A stretch of 64,000 bases of DNA. It comes from Cyathus striatus. Taxonomy: Eukaryota > Basidiomycota > Agaricomycetes > Agaricales > Nidulariaceae. The notes below the pieces were generated by a model, which had not been told where the DNA came from, made no database searches, and worked only from the letters and a program-made list of their open reading frames with translations. The stretch spans positions 1,798,001 to 1,862,000 of the forward strand of contig JAOVFP010000017.1 of NCBI GenBank assembly GCA_025738555.1. The letters run 5' to 3'. Below are positions 23,325 through 36,252 of the stretch, one piece after another (position 1 is the stretch's first letter; every line of letters starts with the position of its first letter). The position numbers were made by a program, and so were the translations under genes.

Positions 23325-24560
23325 GCAACGTCTCGCCCCCCGCCGCCGGAACGCCTTCGACCTCACCATGTCCCTCATGTCAACGTCCCCGGACCTCAAC
23401 ATCCCATCCCCTTTCTCAAGACCTACAGCGATGTCAATGCGACGTCGCTTGTCGTCAGGTACGCCCCTCTCCATTCACTTTACCATCCCCTGCTATCTCA
23501 TGTGTCCACAGCGGCGTCTACGTCTCGTAGACCCCCCAGCCTCGCTCGACAACAACCTCGACATGCCAACAACCCCAGCCTCTCACAACACCACCACCAC
23601 CGCTACCACTACCACTCGTGCCCCCCTGCTTCCTGCTTCACGAAGACAGCGCCACGTCACCCGGCCCCTTCTCCTCCCTCATCCCCCCCTGCGTAGCGAC
23701 GACGACGACGACACCACGTCATCCGGCTGCCCCTCCCCTGCATCGCGTTGGCATCGGCGCCACGTCGGCCAGGCCCCTCCAGCCCCCTTCTCCTAGCCTC
23801 AACATCAGCCGCGCCGGTGCCGCGTTGCTATACCCACCTCTCCCAACACTAACAAATACGCCCAGCACCCATATCCACTCCCCCACATCCACTCCCTTAC
23901 ATCCACTCCCCCACATCTACACCCACGCCTGCAATGGTGACGCTCACAACAGCGGCCAACGCCCAGAATGACGATGGCGACGGCTTTCAGGACAACACCC
24001 AACATCCATAACGACGAGGACAGCACCCATAACGACGACCATGACGCCAGCATCAACGCCAATGCCCACAACGAGGATGAGGACAGCGCTCAGCGCCCAA
24101 CGCTAACATTGACACGGCCACAACAAGGAGGACAGGGGGGATGACAATGACGGCGCACGACAGGAGTGGCGGCAGTGGGTGCATAGCGAGGGAAGCTAGG
24201 AGGACAGCGCACAGTGCCTAACACCCACATCGACGACAACAGCACCCGCGTGCCCGACAGTCCAAACAAGGAGGAGGACAGGCAAGATGTCGAGGGTGGT
24301 GCGCAGCGCCCAGTATCACCATATGCCCCCCTTCCGCAATGAACGCCCCTCCTCCCTCGCCTTTCCACACACATCGACGACGGCACCCCCTTCCACCCCC
24401 TCCCCTTCTTCACGACAGCGACGACGACCTGTCACCCATTCCCCCCTTCCCTCTTCCCTCCTCCCTGTGTTACGAAGACGACGCCACTGGCAGGAACGGC
24501 GTCAATGCCGTGACACCCAACCCCCCCTCCCCTCATGCCCACCATTACACCTTGCTCCCA
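23325..24560 (+). other. C-rich, strand-skewed low-complexity tract
   Basis: About 1.2 kb in which the plus strand is very rich in C and A (CCACCACCAC, ACGACGACGACG) and poor in G and T relative to its neighbours. It includes three tandem copies of an ATCCACTCCC(C/T) unit at about 23873-23907. All three plus frames give Pro/Ser/Thr/His-rich ORFs; these overlap one another and are best explained by composition. It is bounded by a related pair, CGGAATCTGCACGGAATCCG (23300) and GCGAATCTGTGTGGACTCCG (24781), in direct orientation. Confidence 0.6.
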
Positions 24561-25044
24561 TCGTCCCGCATATCATGTCCTATTTTATTATTATATTAGT
24601 ATAGTTACTTTGTTCTAATAGTATAATTTATTGTATATTAGTGATATAATAAATGTGTTTTGTATATAACCACAGTTTGTAAGAACCCAAGAGACGTTGG
24701 AAGATGTGGTAAGAAAGTGACAAATTAAGATACATTTTCATAAATTTATTCTGTGCAGACATCGTAATACTTAAATTCTGCGCGAATCTGTGTGGACTCC
24801 GTACAGACCACCCGGGGGAGCATAAATTACTGTGATTTTTACTCATTCTCACTCGTCCTAACTATTAGACTAAAGGTCCGGGGTAATTCATGGTTTGTTC
24901 ATGATAATAAGTGATGTTACAAATTTGCAATGTCAAATTGCTTTTGTAGCAAAACAACATGAGACATGTACTCTCACAAAACTAAATAAATAGAAAGAAC
25001 CAAAAACTACGATGTGATCACCAAGTGATCACTTTTGACAATGC

Positions 25045-25615
25045 CTAGAGCAATTCCCAGCTGACCCCGTGGAGACGTCCCACATCCAAATCTGCGAGCA
25101 CAGCGAACGCGGTGCGAGTCAGGTCTATGTCTCCGTAGGCACATCCAACGCATCGGTCAGTGACCTGAAGATTAATAACCCGACCCTTGTCTGCTGAAGT
25201 GTCAACACCTATATTGATTACGGAGGACAAAGTACGAACAGTTAGCTTGGAGTGTTCTACCACATAATGGGTTATTATTGGGGTTTCCACCGGTATACCC
25301 TCTGTAGCATATCATGAGATGGGCCACTGCCTGACATTAACTTGGAACTTACGGGAAGGTATCGAAGTACTGGGCAGATACTGCGACAATAAAGTCGGTT
25401 CCGGAGTTCCAAATACCGCAAGCTCCTAGGCCAGCTATTTTAGGGGACTTAAGATAAGTAACTCAAAATCAAATCAAATTTCTTAACTACTTACCATCGT
25501 AGTAAGTGGCATCACCAACGTTAGCCCTCTTCGCAAGCGGTGTAGCCTGTGCAATTCCGACCAAAACCATAGCAACAACGGAGACCTTCGAGAGTGAATG
25601 TACGAAAGAGAACAT
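25045..25615 (-). CDS. Secreted RlpA/expansin-like double-psi beta-barrel protein (copy 2)
   Basis: Exons 25615-25495, 25434-25353, 25301-25240 and 25190-25045 give 136 residues. A second ATG lies just upstream (25618); the inner one was chosen because the other copies begin MFS. Signal peptide about 1-24, then a PLAKR dibasic site at 26-30. The barrel blocks are complete: GLGACGIWN, VAVSAQYFDTFP, GYTGGNPNNNPLCGR, VTDRCVGCAYGDIDLT, VGRLHGVSW. Exon 3 again ends with a GTTCGT donor. The gene lies downstream of the C-rich tract. Confidence 0.85.
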
Positions 25616-25618
25616 CAT

Positions 25619-28218
25619 GAAAATTTTCGTTAGCTAAGGGACTTCTGGGACGGAATCGAAGGATGCCCGGTGGAAGGTGGGGGTCGTAAGGAGTTGAAAA
25701 ACTGGGGAGAAGATTGCCTGCTCTGGGTTGCTTTATATCACGGCTGCTTCAATTTTTTTTTAATATTTGATCATGTTGGTAAAGCAAGGTAGACTTACCA
25801 TTCGGAATACGCATTTGCTCAAGGCCAAGGCATGGCAAGGCGTAAGTAACTATGGTTTCACAACGGTGTAGTTATGAAGCCAAAAATAGACGCTTTGAAG
25901 CGGTGTCTTCAGTAAGTTCGGTTCCTAACTCAATAACAACAGGACTAGCCTCAATTCACTTATTTCACCAACGGTAGTTCATTGTTCAACAACTCCGGAT
26001 CGCTCTGTGACAGGTTAGAGTCTTCTTCAAGACGTGCGCTCAAAATCTGTGCGATGGCCGGGGATTCACATGTTGATGTGTATCGCAGAACCTTATAAGA
26101 TAATACAGAGGGGAGGTTATGTTACGTGCGAGTTGTTGCTTTCCGCATAAATAACAAGCTTACCTGTATTCTAGAGTCAGCAAGTATGTTGAGTTCCATA
26201 AAGTCATAGACGATGGAAGCGATCTAGAGTACCATCGCTCAGCGTTCACCGACGGCACGTTTACCATGAGCTTTGGGGCAGTGTCCACATAATACCAACA
26301 GCGATGCAAATCTCCTACACGAAAATCTGCTGAAGTCCGGTGGTCTTAGTAACCGGGGACACCGTCTCAATTCACGAATATGTAGAACAATAACACTGGC
26401 ACTTGTATGTCGAGTTGGGATGGGAAAGTTGTGACAATGCTAATGAAGCATGGATAACTCGAGTTACGGCTTGCTACCACTTCAAGGAAGTCGGGGCGCT
26501 CATACCAGAGGCCCTTACGGACATGAATGCTGATGTCAAAAACCTCCCGTTGAAATGTACTTATAAGCATTGGTGCTGTCCAAACCATAATTATCAACAA
26601 TAACTTACGGACCGTAAACTGCGACGACGACCTGCGATGTTCTTGGCGTTCGCTATAGACCATATAATTTCTTACTCTATATACGTAGCTGGTGCGAATC
26701 GCGCCGAGCAGCGGACGATGCACCGAGCGAGGTCCGAAGATGTTCGCCTAAATTTAAGGTTCAAAGTTCAGCGCTAAGCGACTGCGCTATGCACTCAGCT
26801 GGCACTGAGCTTTTATTCTTCGACTGTAAGCTTGAATGTGGGGCTGAGGCGGTATCGGGAAGATTATGAACAGTGTTTAGTGATGCGCACTGCGCAGAAT
26901 TCTGGACCAGGGTTAAAGCGTTGTTTCCAATATACGTACATTTCGCATGAGCGGCACTTTCCTTGTACTTTCCGGTAGTCTCGGTTCGCTCGTTCACGTA
27001 AGATGTGGCGGTGGCAAGGATCACACACAACAACTATTATCGGCGTCTAGAGTTAGAATCGAGTCGAGTCCCATTGCTGTGTTACGTCTCAAGTATCATG
27101 CATCATGGTTAAGGCAATAAGAATATGCAAAGAGTTTAAAACGTATCAGCGAAGTCAGAATACAGTCCTGACTCAGCCAGTTAGCGTCTTCTAAAGCCAG
27201 GCTGCGACAGCCTACTCCATCTTGGACATAACTTAAATACACATTCACTATAAAGCCAGATAAGAGTAAATAAACCATTGACTTCCTCATTCCAAGCAGA
27301 CTTTCAGAGGAACCTTGGAGGAATTATCGATGCTATGTGATTGTGATCGACATATTCTTTCAGTCTATAGTGGCACTGTTAATTTTTTTTTAAAATGAAT
27401 AAGATTCCAGAAGCTTAGCGAATTGGTCCGTTTGCAATGACATTGCAAACGGACATTATAATAAATCCCAGTACTGAGTAGATAGAAGTTGTAGTCAGAC
27501 TTCCCCAAAAAGACATATACGGCATCAGCGATACTTATAGTTTCTAATCTCATCTTGATAATTGAAGCCCCAAATGCCACTGCACCAATAGAAAATGGTA
27601 CATTACATATTAAGTACAGAAAATTTGCTCTGGCGTAATCCCCAGGCTCAGGATCAAATGAGCACTGAGCACACCTTCGATAGCGCCAATTATCGCTACG
27701 ACTTCATTTACAACTCTTCTATCCAGTTCAACAAGTGTATTTCCAATCATCCTAATTTTAAGCATGGCTTAAAGTATGTGATCTCAAGAGTAATAAAAAA
27801 AACGTAAACCTACATTGACAGAACGGCACAGAGTCTAAAGCGAGCATCAATGTAGAGGCGCATCTAAGACAATACATATTAGTTTTCAACGACACAGAAT
27901 GAAGTTTAATGCTTCACGAAACAGCTTTTACATCTGAACAGGTGATACTATAAGCTTTGGATATAAACATTGGCGGGTCTCGGCACTTCTCAAATTGAAT
28001 TTTGATTTTACGCTGCACGTGTACCGAAACGCCAGATATGATTGTTGAATGTTACGTAGGTATAAAGCGCTTAATATAGGGCATTAGTACTGTCACAGCA
28101 GCAATGACTCAGGTTACACACAATAGCATTGATTCAATGAATTAAATAACAATAGGAGTCGACTACCATATAAATAATAAAGTTAAAGACACTCCACTCC
28201 TACATCGGAAGCAGTGCA
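25619..28218. other. Intergenic with possible gene remnants
   Basis: Minus-strand fragments at 26367-26723, 26761-27033, 27096-27290 and 27365-27580 contain hydrophobic stretches and plausible splice sites (for example GTAAGA and GTAAGT donors near 26677 and 26615). They could be remains of a membrane-protein gene, but I could not join them into one frame. No confident call. Confidence 0.25.
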
Positions 28219-28714
28219 TTAAAGCAAGTTCCAACTGACACCGTGAAGGCGGCCAACAGACAGGTCTGCAAGCTGTTCGAACGCAGCGGGGGTGAGATCA
28301 ATGTCGCCGTAGGCGCATCCGACGCAGCGGTCGGTGACCTCAACGGTAACTGATCGGCCTTGATCTGTATTAAAATTTGAAATTCGCTCTCACTGAAGTA
28401 TTCGCAACTACCTACAGTTAGCTTGGAAACGACATCAGATGGAGAACATATTGTAAGCATCCACGTACGGGAAGGTATCAAAGTATTGGGCAGAGACGGC
28501 CACAATGTAGTCAGCGTCCGAGTTCGAAATTCCACAAGCTCCAAGACCAGCTAATAACCATGAATGAGAAATCAAATATTATGATTCAACAGCAACACTT
28601 ACCATTGTAGTAAGTGGCATCGCCAACGTTGTCCCTCTTCTCAAAGGGAGAAGCATTAACCATTCCAACCAAAGCAACTGCGAGAACCGAAACCTTTTTA
28701 ACAAAAGAGAACAT
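28219..28714 (-). pseudogene. RlpA/expansin-like gene missing its middle exon (copy 3)
   Basis: Exon 1 (28714-28603, signal peptide and SPFEKR site), exon 2 (28550-28469, GLGACG and YFDTFP) and exon 4 (28364-28219, VTDRCVGCAYGDIDLT to GVSWNLL) are well preserved. Between exons 2 and 4 the intron's 3' end and most of the 62-base exon 3 are gone; only its last 17 or so bases (CCAAGCTAACT) and its donor remain. The missing piece encodes GYxGGNPNNNPxCGR, which carries a core cysteine. Joining exon 2 directly to exon 4 shifts the frame, and no rescue acceptor was found. The rest is so well kept that the loss must be recent, or an assembly gap. Confidence 0.8.
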
Positions 28715-30375
28715 CTTGACTGAAGGGTAGTAGTAGCTAGGGGGTTGAGGAATGAAAGATGACTGAAGGTGGGGGCGGTGGAAAACTGACGAAAAGAAAG
28801 TCCAACGTTCTGTGTTTTTATACAAACCACTGCATTAGTTCTTACAATATTTGAATTTTTTATGAGTCAAGTCTTACCATTTGGAATAAACATGGGCATG
28901 AATTTCGAAACCGATATTTTGTTAGGAAGTTAAAAATAGAACCAGTTTTGATCCTTTCACAGCGGTCTGTCGACGGAGTACAGGACTAGCTTCATTTCTC
29001 GTACTTTCCGGCGGCATACTAGCAATCCAGGACCATTTCGTGATAGGGAGATTTTAATTTTGATTCTCTTGGCTATGTTTTACGCGTTAACGAGCTGTAC
29101 GCCGTCGAAATCAAGCGCCCACGTGTGTCTGATGTGTACGCGATCTGAAAGAAATAATTTTGTAGTTGAAAATTTCTTCTGCACTTGGAGAAAATTCTAA
29201 ACATACGCGATATTAGCCATGGCGTTCAAAGGAAAGGCCATCAATAGCATGTGTACCGTACTGCATACCGCGCAGTTGTGTGAAGAAACTAGTTAGTTGG
29301 GGCAGTGCTTATGCCAACGACCATGCTGATTATATTTGCTGTAAGTCCAAGTAGTACTTCGGCGGCCTTAATCAGCAGAGACATCATCTCATTTCTGACC
29401 GGAACAATGATGATCAACAAGACGCTTTCGGAAATGGATTGAGAAAGAAAACTTACCTTGTCTGAGCTTGGCATGGCTCACATGCAGTGGATGTTCCCTG
29501 TTTTTCAATATGTGCTGATACTTCAAATTCGAATAACAGCTACCCATTAAACATATGTACGCCTCAGAAATGAGATACTCATATTCTGAGGCATACAAAA
29601 GCTGATACTTACTAGTTAGTCACTTAAACTTGAATGATCCTTGAGATTAAAGACTCACAATGCAAGTTTGAACTAATACGTGTTGCTATCACGCCTTAAG
29701 CAGCCATCATCTTCCTTAGCTTCAAACAAGTAACTTCCCCCTATGCTCATATACCGTAAAACGCTCAAACGCATCCCCCGACGTCTTTAGTGCTGCTCAC
29801 TGGCGCTAAATTCAATAAAAATTGCCTGTTGAATAGCATTGTCAGTGCAGACATAGACGGAAATTAGTTGAACATACCTTGGGGTTCGGTGTCTATACTG
29901 GGGTACGACGGAATTAATCCTTCCTGGCGAAGAAATCGGACCGTCGATGTTGATGTATTGCTATGTGGGTGGAGGTATACGGTATATTATGTCGCGAATA
30001 AGAAATATGAGGCCTTGAGGCCCGAGGTGTAGCCTGTTTCTGGTTAAGTTATGAGTGTGGCCACTGCGCTTATCCTCATCGTCCTACAGGCATACGAAAG
30101 CGACTGAGGATACCGAGCTAAGGCTTACTGACAAATACACACAACAAAAGGTGCATATATAGAAGCGCAGTCAACCTCATATGATGGATATTCATGTAAG
30201 AAACTTCAGAGGGCTTCAAAGCATAGCATAAATCCTTGCATTATAATGGTATATGTTGGGTATATGTACCTATTGCGTAGTACTGACTTTATCTATTCGC
30301 AGGTGGAACAGCCCCTAAAGTGGTAGGGTAGGTTAGATTATCACAAGCAGCATTCAAAGTCACAATACTACTCAC
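28715..30375. other. Intergenic
   Basis: A 61-codon minus-strand ORF at 29289-29474 (starts MPSSDK, ends with a hydrophobic AAEVLLGLTANIISMVVG segment) could be a tiny membrane peptide; splicing at its GTAAGT site would put it out of frame. Nothing else recognised. Confidence 0.3.
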
Positions 30376-31576
30376 TCAAGCAAGAAAGGACGAACCACCA
30401 GGCCGCATAGATTCCAAAATCATCTGCATATGCACCTTATGCCCCCTCTGCAATTCCTCCATCTCCGCCTCATGCTCATTCCACAAATTCTCCAGCTTAG
30501 CTTCATACTCTCGTTCGCGCTCATCATCTCTCTGAGTCCTCGCTCGTTTACGCCGATACTCCGTTCTCAACCTCTCGCGTTCTCGTTCTGCCTTGGATTT
30601 AATCTTCATGATTTCCATATCCCTCTGCGCTTTCTTTGCCAAGATTGTTGCGAGGATGAAGCAGAATTCTGGGAGGTACAATAGTCGTGGTGAGTAGGGA
30701 AGTTAAAGAGAGGATGAATGTTGGATGAACCTTCTTCTCCATCGGATGAAAAGTCTTCATTGAGCCAGTCGGATTCAGAGTCTTCTTCTTCGGACTCAGG
30801 CTCAACTACGCGTTTACGCTTACGAGTAGAGGTCGAATCAGAACGCTTGTACGTTCTAAGGCAATCTAAGTCAAGTGGAGTGCGGCTATTTACAACATAA
30901 GGCTTTAAATCTGGACGGTCGCCAATTAGTTCGTTCACTTCGAAGTACCATGGTGTCGTTTGTTTTATTACGACTGTAAGATTGTTCAGTGTGATAAGAT
31001 CATGGTATTAAATGAAAACGTACGCCATTTAGTGTGTAATGGACTACCAGGAACAAGCTGGTTCTCAGCCCATAATGTTTTCCCCTCAGGGCCTAGGGAG
31101 AAATAATGCTTCAGCGCAATTTCTACCGTCCTAGGTGCGCATTAGTACACCACCACGAAAACACAATTACAATTCTTACTCGTCAAGCCTCGTCTTAACC
31201 AAGTCCGACCAAAATTCACGAAGCTCAGCCTTCCTAATAGCAGGCTTAAAAACCTGCGCATATGTCTCGTGCTCTTTGAACATCACTATCGCAAGCTTCC
31301 AATTCCAGTCCGTCTTGACGCTACGGGTTCGTGTATGAGGGCCTGGAAAGAGTGCATATCGGATTCTTTCATCGCTTGTTAGCGCGTTCAAAAGAAGAAA
31401 GGTTTCATGATGGGCGTTTGCGGTCCAGCTGTCATGTTATAATTAGGATGGACAGGTAGGAGAGGATTATCAGGAGGGCCGACGAACTCGATTTGAATGA
31501 GTGGATTCGAGGATTGGGAAGAAGAGTTAGTAGATGAGGAGGAGGAGGATTTTGTTGAGGCTGAGGAGCTTGTCAT
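30376..31576 (-). CDS. SANT-like domain protein with acidic stretch and coiled coil
   Basis: Exons 31576-31488, 31428-31180, 31130-31024, 30973-30731 and 30668-30376 give 326 residues with consistent phases. After a Ser/Thr-rich N-terminus (residues 1-29) comes WTANAHHETFLLLNALTSDE, then PGPHTRTRSVKTDWNWKLA, which resembles a SANT/Myb-like domain often seen in uncharacterised Agaricomycete proteins. Then follow a basic patch (RKRKR), a Glu/Asp/Ser-rich stretch, and a C-terminal coiled coil full of Glu, Arg and Lys. Nuclear, DNA- or chromatin-associated function is a guess from these parts. Exon 1 has a GTTCGT donor. Part of its 5' region is copied at 32465-32730. Confidence 0.7.
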
Positions 31577-32464
31577 GGCTGGGTGGTTGTCTGTTGTGAA
31601 GGAGGAAAGGAGTCGGAGCAAGGTCGGAGACGGAGATGGGGCACGTGTTATTCGATTTCCCACGATTTATGTTAAACAAACACTTTAAGCCGCCGTCGGC
31701 CGATTTGGTCACCAAATTTCGACTATCCCTGGGCCAGCCTGGGCTCTATTCCAACCCTCATGCGACGACCACCAACCTGCCACTAACAGCTACCAAATCC
31801 AAACCAATTCTCGCTGATCACATCCTATCACAGCTCTAATAGTTACAGTTGACTTCAGAGAAATGCCCTCCCGGTAGATGGTGTGGTTCTGAGAGTTAAC
31901 TTATTACTTTAAGACTGTACTCAGAAACAAAGATAATGTACAAGGACCTCGCTGGATGGTCATCAATAGAGCTCTACTCGTTCCCGTTCCAGATTCACAA
32001 TTGAAAGATGATATAGTGAAGCTTGAAGGATTCATTGAGTCTTCTTATTACAACATTTACAACATTTACTGATTGCCTTGTACGATAAGGCGCTCAATGA
32101 AATCTCCGAGATCATAGATGATTCAAAACACGGAAAACATCGTTCAAACATATATTACGCGCAAATAGCGACAACTAGAGGATGTAAAGGCAGCTAAAAC
32201 ATGACTTTCGGATGTGTTAAATGTTTTCTGTCAATGCTGCTCGGGCGGTCGAAAACCAACAAATTGCGGCGGAAAATGAGAAAAAGCTGAAATTAACAAG
32301 TTACTGATAACGAATATATTTCAAAAGTAAGTTCTACTAGATGTTGAAACTGTTTCTTAGATTTCCTCATCTTGGAAAGCGCTTCGTTCAGCGGTCGCCA
32401 ATGGAAAAGGCGAGGATCACCAAGAAGAAGTTAGTTCCCTGGAAGTTCTCTCTCAAACCTTAAT
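31577..32464. other. Upstream region of the SANT-like gene
   Basis: Presumed divergent promoter region; no other gene recognised. The part up to about 31780 is the template of the duplicated fragment at 32465-32730. Confidence 0.35.
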
Positions 32465-32730
32465 CTTTTTCAGAGTAGGCGAACTCGATTTGAGTGAGCG
32501 GATTTGAGGATTGAGTGGAAGTGTTTGTTACTTTGTAGAGGAGGAGGAGGAGGAGTTTGTCATGGCTGGGTGGTTGTCTGTTGTGAAGGAGGAAAGGGGC
32601 CGGAGAGGGAGACGGCAAATTTAGACGCGTGATATCGGTTTTCCCACAATTTATTTTAAACAAACCACTGAAGTTGCAGGATCCGGCCGCCGGTCACCAA
32701 ACTCCGACTGCCGCTATCGCAACCCTATCA
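32465..32730 (-). pseudogene. Duplicated 5' fragment of the SANT-like gene
   Basis: Matches 31485-31780, including the start codon region (CTTGTCATGGCTGGGTGG on the plus strand) and the upstream sequence. The exon 1 copy reads into a TAA after about ten codons (MTNSSSSSSTK), so it cannot encode the protein. The rest of the gene is not duplicated. Confidence 0.7.
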
Positions 32731-34598
32731 TGTAGATAAGAGGCCCCATTGCTCACTATCGAAGAAAAAGCGAAAATCATTATGCTTAATAATAGTCTCT
32801 TACGAACCGGGAGCTACTAAGTTGCCCCCTGTACACAAAGTTTCTGAGACGCTACTTGGACGCTACAGCTGGGAGTTCGACGATACGATACATTGTAAAT
32901 CCTACGTTTTTCATACGATACGTAGGGAATCGAAACAATCGCTTGACAACCGAGGAATCTAGCAAGTGTACATGTGACTCTTAAGGGCGACTAAGCCGAA
33001 CGTTAGCAACTTGTTTTTACGGACCTAAAAATGTACCCCGTAGGATTTGTGAACTGCAGGTGTGCATTACAACAGATTACAACGGATAACAGAACTGTGC
33101 TGACCAGTGCTCACGCTGCTAAGTTACTTCAATTCCGAAAAGGACCTTCTACACGTGGTTACGGGATTTTGAAGCGCCCTGAGTCTTTGTGAGTGCGTAA
33201 TCCCAAGGAGACCAACGTAAGGGTAACTCTAAACTTTGGTCATAAGTTGCTACAATACGACCGCGACGGAAAACACCCACAGCTACCCAGGTTCAATATT
33301 TCCTTGGCCCGACTCCGCCGAGTAACATTAATGATCTACTTTTAGACTTGTGTTTTTCGTAACTCGTGCCTTAGACTCAATATTAAGTACATGATTTATG
33401 CTCTACGCCATCTATCTCAACACCAGGCTCTTTAAAAATAATATTTATACCTTACGATATGCTTGGTCCCTCAACTGTTGTGCTGCATCAAGCCGTTCTC
33501 TACGCACCTCATGAAAAGGAGGATGAGGAATGGGAGCCGCGCAGACAGCAATGTCATCAGTACCCCATCAGCAGCTCGACTTTTCTCATTAATCAAAGGC
33601 TGAAATACTGCTAGAGGACCACATGAACCCGCCACGAACGTCAAGCCATTATTCATAATTATTTATGTGCAGTAATCCTGTTCACGTCCCTTATTCAGAT
33701 TTCAACTTGTAACTTTCAATACTATGCATTAAGAACGTGATTTATTATCTCTTGGGAGAGATTCCTAAAAGTATCATTGGAGAGTGGATGCTGCAAACCT
33801 TCCCAGTTAATTTCCCCCGCCTCAACCGTCCCTATAGTAAATCGGCGTCAATACGGCGTCAAAGTGCTTCGGCTAACCTAAATCAATGCAAGATATCCTT
33901 GTTCGTTGATGCCACCTTTCAACACTTCACCGAAAGCTCTAGCCTCTTGGAAGCTCTCTCTCAAACCTTAATCATTCTCAGCAGAGGACCTTCATACATG
34001 TATTAGTGGAATACGACATTCCATGTCTTCACCATCACATTAGCAGGCCATCTGACAGTAACTGACTACACGAAACTTGAAGTTGCGTTTTCAGTCGGGG
34101 TTTCTCCAGGCTTGAACAATCCTGGACGATTGTGGCCCCTGGGCCGCTTATACAATCCAATTGAAATCTAAAGTTCGTACCTAAGTGGAGCTCACCTGAA
34201 TTCCTCCCCAATTCGCTTGCCAACCCCTTAATTTCCGTACTTAAAAGCAACATCTTTCCCCCCAAGAGTTCAAAACGTTCAAAGTCCATTATTTGGGATC
34301 GCATTTTCAACACATTCTGTTCGCGTGATTTTCTGTTTAAAAATGTTCTTGCTGGAAAAATCGCGTCTTAGAGATGTAGCCGATAATCCATTGACAAACG
34401 TGAAACTTAGCCTTAGTTTAAATTTAAGCTTCTAAATCTTCAAAGTTCTGAATCTATTGATTACGGAGCCGAGTGAAGGATACGTAACCATCGCTAGGAT
34501 GGAGCGAAGTGCTTATATACTTAGGTCGTATCTCTGAGCTAGGCAACCGCACAGTCTGCTGGCACCGTCACCTTGTTAGTCTAGTTGTTCAAGTGCTT
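32731..34598. other. Intergenic, nothing firm
   Basis: A sequence like TGGAAGCTCTCTCTCAAACC occurs near 33949 and, with one change, near 32439, about 1.5 kb apart. ORFs at 33471-33656, 33737-34006 and 34035-34313 have no family resemblance. Confidence 0.3.
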
Positions 34599-35926
34599 AT
34601 GTCTTTCGATGTGCAAGACGAGGTGACTGTGGATCATTTGTCGACTGTGGCTACTAGGAATTACTTGATTGGTGAGCACCTTATCTTGCTACGTTTTTAT
34701 GTTCTAACCTATTAGCCGAAAACAGTAGGCGCTTTAGGGCTTCTTGTTTGGGAATATGCTGTGACAGTGGGAGATGAGTTTAGTTTCATATGGAGGTGTG
34801 TGGTTATCGGCTGCTGCTATATTTTACTACTATTAAATGACACGCACTTGCGTGCAGAAAACCATTCAACTACGTCAAGTTCTTATACATATTATCTCGA
34901 TATTACGGATTAGCTGCACAGTCGTACCTTAGTTCAGTTTCTTCCCTATTCCACTTGATTGACTTCCCTTTAGAGTAAACGTATATTTAGCACTCGATCG
35001 CCTATCCTACCTCCCTCTCCACCAAGACACATGTCGAACATGGGCCCTCTTTCTACTCCTCTCCTCAGGGATTCTTTTTGCTATATTAGATTGCATACTT
35101 ATGATGAGAGGTGTGTCTTTCATCTCCCCTCCTAAATGTACAGTATCATACTAACCAGACAAATAGTATACGCACTATACAACAAAGACAGCAACATAGG
35201 CTTCATGCTCCTCTGTCTCTTCGTCATGGAACTCGGAATAGATGCAGGATGTGCATATGCGATGTACCACAAAACACCATATGACGTTACATGTGACTCG
35301 TATGAGATGCCTTTTCATTCGGTGTACCTCACGTACGTGCTCCTCCTACCTGTGTATCGAAATACTCATTAAAGCTGACGAATACCGCAGGTCGCCAGTG
35401 ATAGCAATGCAAACAGTAATATGGACAATGACATTGTACAAAACACACTCCCTGGGCGCACGCCAGAACATACCCCTTCTAGGAGTCATAATGAGAGATG
35501 GCGCGTGGATATTTTTGCTAGTCATGGGTGAGTATTTTGGTTTTAGTAAATTTTAGTGGTTAAAGAGGAGCTACTTACGGCTGCTTCTGGTGCGCAGCTC
35601 TTTATATGTCTACTATACCTTTTGTGGCTGCTTCGAGAGTTATGAGGACGCATGCTGCGTTGATGTACGTTATTGGTTTCTGTTTGGTTGTGAGGATGCT
35701 AACGGCGCTTTAGATTGCCAATATCTACGCTTTCAATATCTGTAAGCATCACTATCCTCAATTCTCTTCACCGTTACTGAAGGAAGTTTACTATTAGGGA
35801 TGCAGATTGATAATGAACACGCAGAGAATCGCAGTCGCACCGGAACATACTCGCAGTAGTAGCTCAGATTCTGTCTGTCTTACGTCGTTCATTAATGTCG
35901 ACGATGAGATAGACGAGATAGAGTAA
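34599..35926 (+). CDS. DUF6533-type seven-helix membrane protein
   Basis: A multi-exon gene starting MSFDVQDEVTVDHLSTVATR. First exons: 34599-34671, 34738-34795, then from 34858; later exons carry FLLLSSGILFAILDCILMMR, MLLCLFVMELGIDAG and ALYMSTIPFVAASRVMRTH. The last exon ends EIDEIE at 35926. The early motif LLVWEYAVTVGDEFSFIW followed by KPFNYVKFLYILSRYYGL is typical of the DUF6533 domain, an Agaricomycete family of seven-pass membrane proteins of unknown role (sometimes compared to receptors). Splicing of the middle exons was done by eye and could be off by a few codons. The acidic, Ser-rich C-terminus would be a short cytoplasmic tail. Confidence 0.7.
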
Positions 35927-36252
35927 TTTGTGTGGATGAAATCAGGCCAAATCTTAATATACCCATCATTAGCTCGTAATGGTTATCTTTTGCATATATA
36001 TATCATTATTGTACTAAAGTTGTTCCTGCAATGGCAATTCGATGTTACCGTGCCTTAATTCTTTAAACCGGGACCTCAGCACTCAGCTTGAATCAGCGTC
36101 CTTCAAGTATTCATGCCCAGAAAATCACATTAGATATTGTGAGGAGTGTTCATAGATATTCAAACATTCGTTACAGAGCTATACTAATTAAATACAAATG
36201 GAATTTGTAACATTCGGAAACACGTTGAAGGGGGTACTTTAGAGTTCAATGC

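Noticed and set aside
23268..24604. Several overlapping Pro/Ser/Thr-rich ORFs on the plus strand and Gly/Val/Trp-rich ones on the minus strand.
   Set aside because: All frames are open because the tract is C-rich and poor in stop codons; no conserved motif and no consistent start.
29289..29474. 61-codon membrane-peptide ORF.
   Set aside because: Only one hydrophobic segment, no conservation visible, and splicing at its best donor breaks the frame. Mentioned only as part of an intergenic entry.
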